From contig JAJLTO010000021.1 in assembly GCA_030568195.1 (NCBI GenBank), positions 105,952 to 169,951 of the forward strand: a stretch of 64,000 nt of DNA, in the 5' to 3' direction. A model generated the notes under the pieces. That model did not search any database, was not told the origin of the DNA, and worked only from the letters and a program-made list of their open reading frames with translations. Shown piece after piece: positions 55,226-64,000 of this stretch. Source of the stretch: Dipodascopsis uninucleata var. uninucleata. Taxonomy: Eukaryota; Ascomycota; Lipomycetes; Lipomycetales; Lipomycetaceae. Positions within the stretch are counted from its first letter, which is position 1. Every line of letters begins with the position of its first letter. A program made the translations under genes and the position numbers.

Positions 55226-57873
55226 ATAATATTGAAACAGGCTTCACATGGATTGCGTTTTTGTACTGACATGGTCACTCGAACTAGCTATATCTAATAA
55301 ATTAACGAAGTAATATAAATGATAGCTAGACCCTGCTTTATATAACACGATTTCTGTAAGGTCATGTAGGGCCACCTAGATCTACCGATAGCTATGATGA
55401 TAACACCATGAATTACCATGGCGCACTGGATCAATGGCACGTAGGGAGACATAGTGTAAAGTTCAAATGATAGATACTGTGTCACAACGAGTCTGATCAT
55501 TATCAGCTAGTAGTTGGAGGATTAAATGTGCGAGCTGAGGACATATGTGTGAAACTATAGGAGTTCATTTTGCGTATGCTGATTTTTACATACAGCTTTA
55601 TGATATACAGAAATTAGGACCGTAATTTTCAGTTGATTGCTTATGGCGGACTCGTTTAAAATCGGTATGCGGGGCGGAATCAGTATAGAAGTCGACTCAA
55701 TCAAAAAATGCTACGATTTATAGAAGCTATGGACATGCAATCAATTATATAATTGCATTAATCGAAGAATTAGACTTCAAAATTGATGCGGAATATCAAG
55801 ATATTGATCGATCCAAAGATGAATGGCCTGTAAGCTCTCCTTGGACACAAAAACTCAAGAGCAATTAATAATTGGCTTAAGCTAATATATACAGAGATAA
55901 CAAGGCAAAACAGTTCTGTTTTCATAATGCCGTTAATGAGCTACTGTAGATCAAGTATCTAGTATGACTCTTGGTTTGTTCATGGTAAATGATGTATAAT
56001 GTATAGTAGAACCGATTCCTCAAATAACTACTAGCAAACATATTTATTTAAATGCGTTGACTAATCGCGTGTTTCTGCTTGCTACTCAGGAATTGACTGA
56101 ATCATTCACCACATTTCTTGGAGAGAGAATCAATGTATATCGTCCCATTCTATACATACGCCTGTACTGAAGAGTCCCAACCATATGCCTCGTACCGAGC
56201 TCTCAAGTGGAATTAGCATGTCCTAGACTCTCTGGAAATGATTGGCTATCCGTCTTAATTACTGCTACTGGTTTGTGCTCCCATAAGATATGTCAACTTG
56301 ACAGCCAAAGAGACGAGAGAAGAGATCGACCAGAAACCCTTGGACCTTTCATATAGCCTACTTAAAAATCGCTGTGCTGCAGTCACATACTCAGATTTAC
56401 ATTGGTTATCATTCTAATTTCTCTGTTAGAAGATGCTCGTTGATATTTGTATGGATAGCGAAGCAGCAGCTAAAAGGAGCAAATATCCGATAATAACTAT
56501 ATCTACAACAAATATGGTGGTGCGTTATTGGTGCTAACTTGTGCTAACTGTTCTCAAGCTATGCGACAAGATGAGGTAAAGCAGTACAGCAGTTTATTCT
56601 AGAGGTTTGTATTTAAACTTAATTCGATGTTATCTTACTATAGCCAGATATATACTTCCATTGTACCATTTATTAGAAAAATAGATTGATAGATAAATTT
56701 GATCCTGTCGCGCTGCACCGTTTACGTGACTAAATTTTATCAGTCCGCAGCGGAGATGTCCGTAGATGGTGAAAGATTTTATAGTAAATTATGGGGGTAA
56801 AGAATATCCATTTGAAAGATTAGTTATCGTAACCTCAATACATGTATCTCCACATATTGATTATTTATCTGTAATCGCAAATGTCCAGAATATAGTTGGT
56901 ATGTCCTCTTTTACCAATTTAATAGTGGTGCCTGAATTATATTTTTAAGCTTGTTAACCTTAATACTAATTGCTATTATTCCAGCTGATCGTTGGAACCT
57001 TAATAAATGACGTCATGTATATAATGGAGCACATTTGCTTAGCGTTCCAAATTTTTCATTTAGAAGGCAAGAAGAATGTCTTCATGCACTTCAATAACCC
57101 ATTTGAAAGACTTTTTATACAGAATTATGGAAAAAAGTTGGATTTTCATGCGCGTGGTGTATTAATTTTACATAGAGTGGAAAACTAACAACTCATTCAG
57201 TGACAAATTCTCAATTAACTTGACCACTTGACAGCCGTTAACGAAGAATGGGCCAAGGACTGGATTCTAGTATTTCTAATGCCGTGATCTAGAAACAAAA
57301 TCGTTACTTGTTCTGCGATTGGTGCTTTCGAATCTACGAAAACCAAACCATGCTTTTAAACACCATATCCAAACTTGTCACCAACCCTTTTACCACTAGT
57401 GATTTCTCACTTTCATGTAGTGATAATAAGCAGCCAACTCTCTCGGTATATTTAAATTTCATGCTTGTTTCAGAGAGAGGTCGGTTATCTGGAGTCTCAG
57501 AAGTTTCCTTAAAACATCTGGTCATTGAAATACGAAAGATAAATATGTCAAAGAGTGATGTTTATTATCATTTCTTAAGACATCACAGAGAAAGAAAATT
57601 ATAGACTCTGTATATGCTTCCTGATGGCCATGGTCGTAAATTATTTGACTTGAAAATAGTAGACAGTCAGAATATATAGTATGCTAGTTTCTAGCAAATA
57701 CCATCCAAAAATCCCGACATAGCTATAAGCAATGGGAAACTCTCCTATAAGAGATTACTAATTCTGAAAGAATTATGCTACGAAGATCGACCAACGTCTG
57801 GATATCCTCTAATTTTTGAAAGTTTCAATAAGAGTTGGATTCTTCACCCTATCAAATGTGCCCATGAGATTAG
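55226..57873. other. Gene-poor subtelomeric stretch with orphan fragments
   Basis: 2.6 kb. A 40-codon plus-strand fragment near 55735-55868 (ALIEELDFKIDAEYQDID) ends in a stop and looks like a gene's 3' end. Frames at 56766-56948, 56970-57188 and 57308-57604 (60-98 codons) have protein-like composition but no recognisable domain; the first two could be joined by a GTATGT...CCAG intron but then meet a stop. None is called as a gene. Confidence 0.35.
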
Positions 57874-58290
57874 TCATCTACGCTTTTGTGGTCTTTGAAG
57901 AGTCTTAAGTGGCTCGAACTCATCACCAAATAAGAACTGCTGAGGAAGGTCTGTGGAAAACCTAGATTAGATCGATATGCTTCCTTGATCTTTTCAATAT
58001 CTCTTTCAGCTAGATCGACACTGAGTGCCTCAATACTACTCGTAATATGCTATACTTTCAGCCGCCAACAATGGGGGAGACATAGACTGCCTTTGCATGA
58101 CATATACTAAAGCTATACTATTGAGAGTAGTATTCCTTTGTATATCGATGCTTCCGAGGTTTTGAGACTGCGTTCGATGGAAGTTGGTGATATACCCTTT
58201 CAATCTGGATTGCTTGTTTCACGTTCTTTGAAAACATCCTCGGTCTGGAAGCTATCTTGCCCTAATATGCCGGGGCGATAAATATGGTAG
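57874..58290 (-). pseudogene. Relic of an aryl-alcohol-dehydrogenase-type aldo-keto reductase
   Basis: Only the C-terminal third is recognisable, in several frames with stops. In order on the minus strand: FQTEDVFKERETSNPD, then SIALVYVMQ, then KAVYVSPIVGG, then EALSVDLAERDIEKIKEAY, then GFPQ and FLFGDEFEPL. This is the conserved C-terminal order of yeast AAD-type reductases (helix, VFPIVGGRK, IEALSI..L, GFP..F). At least three frameshifts and an internal stop separate the pieces, so it cannot be functional. No N-terminal half was found further upstream. Confidence 0.75.
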
Positions 58291-59940
58291 AGATGATTTA
58301 TCTTAGAAACGTTGTGACATGATTTCGGACATTTTGAGGTGAATTTCTCAGAGTGATGTGTTCGGGTAATTAAAATTATATTAGAATGAATGACAAGCCA
58401 AAATCTTCTCTACATTTCGTATGATTTGAAGCGATGACTAATTTAGTAGATTATTCTATCGATTGTTAACATACTCTTTACTCAAATGAATCAGAAGTTT
58501 GCAGTTATGACAGATTCTTTCTGGAATACGTTTTATTTCGCTAGAGATGCTAGCTACTCCAAGCGTCGGGCACACCAGCACCCTGAAATTTTTCTAGTCA
58601 GTTAACTGAAGTACAGAATAAAGGATACACTCAATGACAGTAATAAAGACTCTTAACAAGGGACGAGCGTGAAGAACCTATTAATGAGGAAATATTAGCG
58701 ACCAGTGGACTTGAAATGAGCAATTGCCTCACATATTAAGGTGAGACATCTAGCGAGAATCGACGAACTGCATCGATTTCGCGGATTTTTAATATTGCCT
58801 AGTTTAATTATCGCATTATCTGCTTTAAGATCAATACATAATTGGAAGCTTTGTTTGAATTGAATAAGCGAATTTGATAACGACGAGCCAGTTTATGCGT
58901 GGCGAAGCCTCGACTGTATACAGGATGTTTTCACAAATACAACTTGACTTTGTGATAATGGAAGTGTGTGGGTTAATCGAGCTCTCACAGATCCGCTGAA
59001 GATGCTAAGTGGTGTGATGTAACTAATGGCATCAAAAAGATATGCTTACTGCTGTCGAGTGCGTTGATAATATGTTAGTCATTATGAGATCTGTATTAAG
59101 CGAGTTCATCGCTGTTAAGGATGCAATTCTTGTTAAGAGAGTCCATAAGCGTACTAAAGGTAGAAATTCACAAAATATTATGTTAAAAACGCTTGCCTAG
59201 TTGAAAAACGGTCTAGCGGTTCTCAAAAAATATAATAGCAAATTCGCGATCGTTGTATTTTTCAAAAATTCGATGTCACCTCTCTTGAATAAGTTCCAGA
59301 TTCGCATAGTGTTGCAGCAGTCTCTAATTGAATAGAAAGTCTTATATTTGTGATGATAATGTATTATTTGAACTATAAATTTTATATATAATGAAAGTAG
59401 CAAAAGCTACAAATGGCTCTTCTAGGGCGATTAAAACGGCGACATTTATGGAAAAAATTAAGATTGTTCTCCAACACTAGGAAATACCGATGTAGAGCAA
59501 GCAGGTGCTCATATCTTGAAGAGACATATACAATTCGATTTCTCCTAGTTTGGTAGCATTGAGATATACAAGGTATCATTTATAATGTCAAAATATTAGA
59601 GTATCTGTAACAGTTTCATTCTAGATCGAAAGCTCGTGAAGAAAGAATGCTTCAAGTGTTCATATTTAATATAACAGCAAATTCTAACCTGCGTGAGAAA
59701 CCACTGCTCAGAGCACATCGTTATGAGTATATCTTACATATCTAGAATAGAGACACTACTTATTAAAAAATTAAAGAGTCTTAGCATTTCACGAAATTAC
59801 AAGCTATTGACCGAAAACCATACTGCTTTATTAATCAATGGTATTAAATCAATATATATTATTAATTATTACACTGCAGAAGTCAGGATACAAGTTCAAT
59901 TCCTGTTCGGACAAATCGACTATTAGTACTGCTCAAAACA
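58291..59940. other. Gene-poor subtelomeric stretch
   Basis: About 1.65 kb with only short unsupported frames (59197-59403, 59382-59579, 59693-59926). The missing upstream half of the reductase relic was sought at 58291-58700 and not recognised. It includes the 3' flank of the terminal transporter. Confidence 0.4.
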
Positions 59941-61536
59941 CTATTGACGCCTCTCTGAATTGGCAGTAGACGCAACGCTTGCACTGCTTCGCGGTACATT
60001 TTCGACATGAGCATCTTCAGCATTACGCTTTGCACTAAGCTGGCGTTCGAGTTCCATGAGTTCAGGATATTCAACAGTAGATTTTGGAGTACGGAAAGTC
60101 CATTGTTTTGGACTCATAAACAAACCGCTCGAGAACACCTCGTCCATATTCTCTAGTGATATGCCAGTGGTCTCACGAATCACGAGAAAGGAATATACTG
60201 CGACAAATGCATTCAATATTGAAAACATCAAAAACGTACGCCAGCCGATATTAGCAATCGCTATAGGAACGATACGTGAGATACAGTAATTGAATGCCCA
60301 CATGGTTGCGACGCCGATGGACACACAGTATTCACGAATTCGGCTTGGATAAATTTCAGATACAACTGTGTAAGGTAATGGACCCCAGGAGACAGCGTAC
60401 GAGATGCAATAAAGGTATACCATAACTATAGCTGCAATAGATGCAGATGAAGGAGACGAAGAGCCAGCAACAGGTGGCTGAGCAGCATCAATTGCTGCTA
60501 CGATTGCCATAAAAGTCATCATAGCTAACGCACCCAAAATCAGAGGGAGTCTGCGACCAACCCGTTCAATAAAGAAGAGGAGAAAAATCATTGTAGCTAC
60601 GCTTTTAACAATACCATAGACTCCGGTAGCAAAAAGTGACGATGATGTGCTCGAAAGTCCAAGCGTTGTAAACAGCAGGGGAGCATAATATGTTAAAGAG
60701 ACTGTACCAGTAAGTTGCTGGCAAATCATAGTCGAAAATCCAATAAATACTCGCCATCTGTACATTGGAGAAATCAGCTCTTTCAGCGAGACCCCCTCAG
60801 AGACGCGAATCTCCTCTTCGATAGCGTGGCAAATGTCATGAAACTCCTGCAGCAATTCTGCGTCATCTTCGGGCTTCATGCGGATATGCGAAAGATGGCG
60901 TAGAGCCTCCTCTCTACGATTGACTTTAGCCAACCATCGAGGAGATTCCGAAATGAAATATGCACCGATGCAGAGCATTGCTCCTGGAACGAGCTGTAAA
61001 GCAACCGGTATACGCCACTGGTTGTGCCCTTTCGGATCAAGACCCCTCTCACATCCGTAATCAATCCAATATGATATCATGATACCGAAGAAAATAGAAA
61101 ATCCATAGATCATACTAAGCTTTCCTCGTATTCGTGCAGGAGATATCTCTGATAAATACAGAGGAGCAAGCATTGATGCACCACCTATTCCAAGGCCACT
61201 TATTGCTCGGCCTCCATAGATAACACCAAGATTATTAGTTGTAGCAGTTTGAACAATTGCACCAACGACAAAGACAGTTGAGCTAATAGCCATACCCCAT
61301 TTTCTGCCTGTTTTTGATGTAACAACCGCCATCATGAGGGTGCCGAAAAAACATCCTGCCTGCAGAGTTGCAACAACGTTGCCTTTAACATTTGCAGCAT
61401 TGGCTGTATTCATACCAAAGTCCCGTTGAAACGCTTCGAGCTGAACAGCAGCACCAATGAAACCGGTGTCGTAGCCAAACAACAATCCACCTACGCATGC
61501 TGTGATAGCGGAAAGATATAATCGATAGTTGAACAT
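59941..61536 (-). CDS. Quinate-type MFS sugar/acid transporter, last intact gene before the telomere
   Basis: 531 residues, intron-free and uninterrupted. SP-family motifs: GGLLFGYDTGFIGAAV in helix 1, GRAISGLGIGGASMLAPLYLSEISPARIRGKL, SESPRWL, QQLTGTVSLTYYAP, ERVGRRLPL, VSEIYPSRIREY and ETTGISLENMDEVF. This pattern is that of the quinate-permease (QutD/Qa-y) subgroup, which in filamentous fungi also contains galacturonate carriers of the GAT-1 type. C-terminal cytosolic tail ~60 residues, Ser/Ala-rich. It lies 2.3 kb from the telomeric repeat among relics, yet is intact, implying retained function or recent arrival. Confidence 0.92.
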   Translation of the reverse strand: MFNYRLYLSAITACVGGLLFGYDTGFIGAAVQLEAFQRDFGMNTANAANVKGNVVATLQAGCFFGTLMMAVVTSKTGRKWGMAISSTVFVVGAIVQTATTNNLGVIYGGRAISGLGIGGASMLAPLYLSEISPARIRGKLSMIYGFSIFFGIMISYWIDYGCERGLDPKGHNQWRIPVALQLVPGAMLCIGAYFISESPRWLAKVNRREEALRHLSHIRMKPEDDAELLQEFHDICHAIEEEIRVSEGVSLKELISPMYRWRVFIGFSTMICQQLTGTVSLTYYAPLLFTTLGLSSTSSSLFATGVYGIVKSVATMIFLLFFIERVGRRLPLILGALAMMTFMAIVAAIDAAQPPVAGSSSPSSASIAAIVMVYLYCISYAVSWGPLPYTVVSEIYPSRIREYCVSIGVATMWAFNYCISRIVPIAIANIGWRTFLMFSILNAFVAVYSFLVIRETTGISLENMDEVFSSGLFMSPKQWTFRTPKSTVEYPELMELERQLSAKRNAEDAHVENVPRSSASVASTANSERRQ

Positions 61537-62819
61537 TCTTCAGCACTATACTACGTCACTGCTAGACAAGCACCAATCTACTCGTTGTCAGTATCACAAA
61601 TGTTACTGAATCAAATTATGATAAGTTTCCTAGTATTTTGTCACAACAGTGAATTATCTTCACTAAATGCAAACCTTTTGTGACAATCTAAATATCAGAT
61701 CAAAGATATTTGATGCAAATTACCTTATCGGACTGGAATAGCTAAAATATTGCTGCCGTTATTGTAGTATTCTTATATAGGAAGATTGTGAATGATAATG
61801 GGGGTCAACCGATGTCTGCGGTTGTGGGGGAATCCATCATGCCCAGACATTTCTAAAAGAACTATTCAATACAAGCTAATGTCAAGTTGTATCGGATATA
61901 GAAGGCAATTAACAAAATGATGTCCTTTTTTGGGCCTTAGTACGTTGTTCACGAGGTATATGATACAGCAATATCTGAATACACGAGAACAATGGAGCGG
62001 CAGAGCTCCGCCATTTAGACTTTTTCAAGGACGGGAGGATAGGTTAATCCATCGCAAATTGCGGGGAAGAAGAACCTAATCCCGATTGGTAACATACCAT
62101 GATTTCTGTTTCCAGATCATCGTATCTATTTTTATGGTAGATGACTTGATATCGCGATTTAGCGCATCTAACAACATAGTAGCAAAAACGCGTTTCTCCA
62201 TTCTCTATATTGATACGCTATCGATCAGCTTTGTGAGATCGTTTGAGGAAGAGACCACAAGAATTGCTGTACTGAGCTCAATTTTTCAATTAGACTATGA
62301 ATATAAGATAGCTAACTGCATCTCTTTTTCTTTTAAGGAAGGTATCTAATTTACTCTTGTAAGGTATTTTGCTTGTTCGTAAATTTGCCAGTATTTGAAG
62401 TATCAGATAATTTGGTTATGACAGCGCATGTATCAGATAGTTGCGGGTCAGCATGACAGTTCAACGTGCTTTTCGGATTTTGTGGGTCCAAGATCACAAA
62501 GTTTAATGCGTTAAGAAACTTTTCCCCACCAAATTAAATATCCTTCAGAACCGGTCCGCGTGTTATATTGTGAATATGCATATATATTACATAGCATCGT
62601 GGCTTACGGCTGACTACTTTTGAGATTAATCTAAGACGGGTGGGATATATGAAACAATTTTAAAATTTTCACACAATACTTCTAATTCTTATTATTAGAA
62701 TAACAGTAACACGTAAAAAATAGGTTCGTCAATGTGAACACTACTTTGAAGCACGAAAATGGCGTAATATAAAAAAATAGTAATTACTGAATATGAAGCC
62801 AGCTATCGGGTAGAGACCT
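61537..62819. promoter_or_regulatory. Upstream region of the terminal transporter
   Basis: About 1.3 kb. The plus-strand frame 62086-62349 has no recognisable domain. No other feature seen. Confidence 0.4.
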
Positions 62820-63420
62820 ATTTGCAAAGTATCAAGAGCCCTGACAGCATCTGCTGTGACCTTTGCACTAGCAGGATCTGTGCCTGTCACAATACGACTA
62901 TTAGTATAGGTGAATGCATCTCAGTGATTTCGAGAAGTAATGTACCTAGCAAGGGAAGCAGTTGCACTGGGTTCAATGTTTTGAGCATGACAGCTCTTGA
63001 TTATGCCAAGAACGCCTTCCTCTTTGCTTTTGCTAGTAAATCCCCAATATTTTTACCATCAATAAGATACGTTATAGTCCTATGGTCCAGAACATTGGGA
63101 AATATGGCATCGCCATAGAAGACTCAGACAATGCCTTTACTAACGTAGATCTCTACATAATTCCTTGCACTCCTATAGAGATTGCGTAAGCTTATATACC
63201 ATAAAGAATGAGTGATTAGTGGTTGCATAGTCAACACATGACCAGCAGAAGTGGAAACGGCCGTGTTCATCATGATTGATGCTTGAATGCTCTTTAAGGT
63301 TGTTCTTAATATCTGAATTCGCTAGAATGGTCGTCCCATACTTTGCCGCCTTCCTCAGAAAAGCCAGTCGACTTGACAAGTTAAGGTGGCTAGTCTGCGG
63401 TGGCTATCGATTAGCAGAAG
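62820..63420 (-). pseudogene. Relic of a DJ-1/PfpI (Hsp31-type) gene
   Basis: Minus-strand pieces in shifted frames follow the order of an Hsp31-like protein: VDWLSEEGGKVWDDHSS, then TSAGHVLT, then YVSKGIV-stop-VFYGDAIFPNVLD, then TYLIDGKNIGDLL, and finally RIVTGTDPASAKVTADAVRAL. The last is the typical C-terminal helix region (TG.NPASA...A). The nucleophile elbow, normally V-C-H-G-P in this family, reads VFYGD, so the catalytic Cys is gone. Several stops and frameshifts confirm decay. Family members are glyoxalase III or chaperones that often sit in subtelomeres of budding yeasts. Confidence 0.72.
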
Positions 63421-63873
63421 TCAACCGCAGTTCTGAAAAAACAAGAGCAATCTCTAGTTAATTCTGCACCACAAATTTTACAGATTAACAGGGAACGGAC
63501 AATCCAGCAGAAAGCAGACAGTTTCAGGATCGCTCAAAGTAGTAGGGCTAAAGAACCTGTAACTAGTATTAAGGCCGGTATTCCAAGTATGTCAGTACTT
63601 TTTATGACAGAATTAAGGCGTGAATAGCAAGTCAGCATTTATTGAACTATTTCGGCATTTACCCAATCAGTCTATCCATCTGACATCTATCACGGAAGGA
63701 TTGTTTCTGACGACAACCATATCCATTAGAATCCTATCGAAAATGTTACGTTATTAATAAAGTGTCAGTTTCTAATTAGCAAGCAGATTAAATATAACAC
63801 ACATCCAGAATAGCCGTGGAACAGAGTATAGTTTTGATGTTTATATTAGTATATGAAACTATTGTTGCAATCA
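63421..63873. other. Telomere-proximal unique sequence
   Basis: About 450 bp of AT-rich DNA between the Hsp31 relic and the telomeric array. No repeat, gene or known subtelomeric core element recognised. Confidence 0.5.
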
Positions 63874-64000
63874 GGGTTACATAGGGTTACATAGGGTTAC
63901 ATAGGGTTACATAGGGTTACATAGGGTTACATAGGGTTACATAGGGTTACATAGGGTTACATAGGGTTACATAGGGTTACATAGGGTTACATAGGGTTAC
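63874..64000 (+). repeat. Telomeric repeat array, unit GGGTTACATA
   Basis: Twelve perfect 10-nt units plus seven bases, running without variation to the end of the sequence with the G-rich strand 5'->3' toward the end, as expected for a right chromosome end. The junction with unique DNA is abrupt (TTGCAATCAGGGTTAC). Confidence 0.95.

Noticed and set aside
62822-63118. 98-codon plus-strand frame rich in Cys and Ser
   Set aside because: It is antisense to the DJ-1/Hsp31 relic, whose motifs are recognisable; the plus-strand composition is an antisense artefact.

Overview
The window is the right end of a chromosome from an ascomycete yeast-like fungus. The last ~127 bases are a tandem array of a 10-nt telomere-type repeat, GGGTTACATA, with the G-rich strand running to the contig end. 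The genes are AT-rich and many are interrupted by short introns (50-195 nt, donors GTAAGT/GTAGGA/GTATGT-like, acceptors TAG/CAG, branch-like CTAAC or CTGAC close upstream). CTG is read as leucine at conserved positions, for example in the flavohemoglobin and the sugar-acid dehydratase, so this is not a CUG-Ser yeast. A 10-nt telomere repeat with a GGGTTA core resembles the repeat known from Yarrowia lipolytica (TTAGTCAGGG) without being identical. I cannot name the species.

Region 1 (1-20 kb) looks like ordinary chromosome: a Zn2Cys6 regulator cut by the window start, two tandem short Zn2Cys6 paralogs with very long upstream regions, an Ntn-type acyltransferase, LEU1, a putative mitochondrial protein, a Cys-rich five-module protein and a flavohemoglobin.

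Region 2 (20.4-31 kb) is a catabolic cluster: sugar transporter (-), DHDPS-family aldolase (+), GRE2-like reductase (-), L-galactonate/L-fuconate dehydratase (+) and a Zn2Cys6 regulator (-), followed by a secreted GH30 hydrolase. Two divergent promoters drive the four enzyme and transporter genes. The dehydratase and aldolase match the Lgd1/GaaB and Lga1/GaaC steps of fungal D-galacturonate (pectin) breakdown. The usual aldo-keto reductases are absent from the cluster and a GRE2-type reductase sits in their place.

Region 3 (32-41.4 kb) holds loosely spaced accessory genes: an SDR, a GLOD5-type VOC protein with a tiny second exon, a broken alpha-glucoside transporter, a small orphan ORF and an OPT oligopeptide transporter.

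Region 4 (45.7-55.2 kb) is a second cluster with similar geometry: polyol dehydrogenase of the zinc MDR family (-), sugar transporter (+), Zn2Cys6 regulator (+), polyol-type SDR (-) and a P-loop kinase (+). It is plausibly a pentitol/ketopentose pathway. Its regulator has two 15-nt micro-exons inside the zinc cluster.

Region 5 (55.2-64 kb, and also 41.4-45.7 kb) is gene-poor subtelomere. It contains recognisable relics (an aryl-alcohol-dehydrogenase-type aldo-keto reductase and a DJ-1/Hsp31-type gene), one intact quinate-type sugar transporter, and the telomere. I found no tRNA, rRNA, CRISPR or intact transposon.
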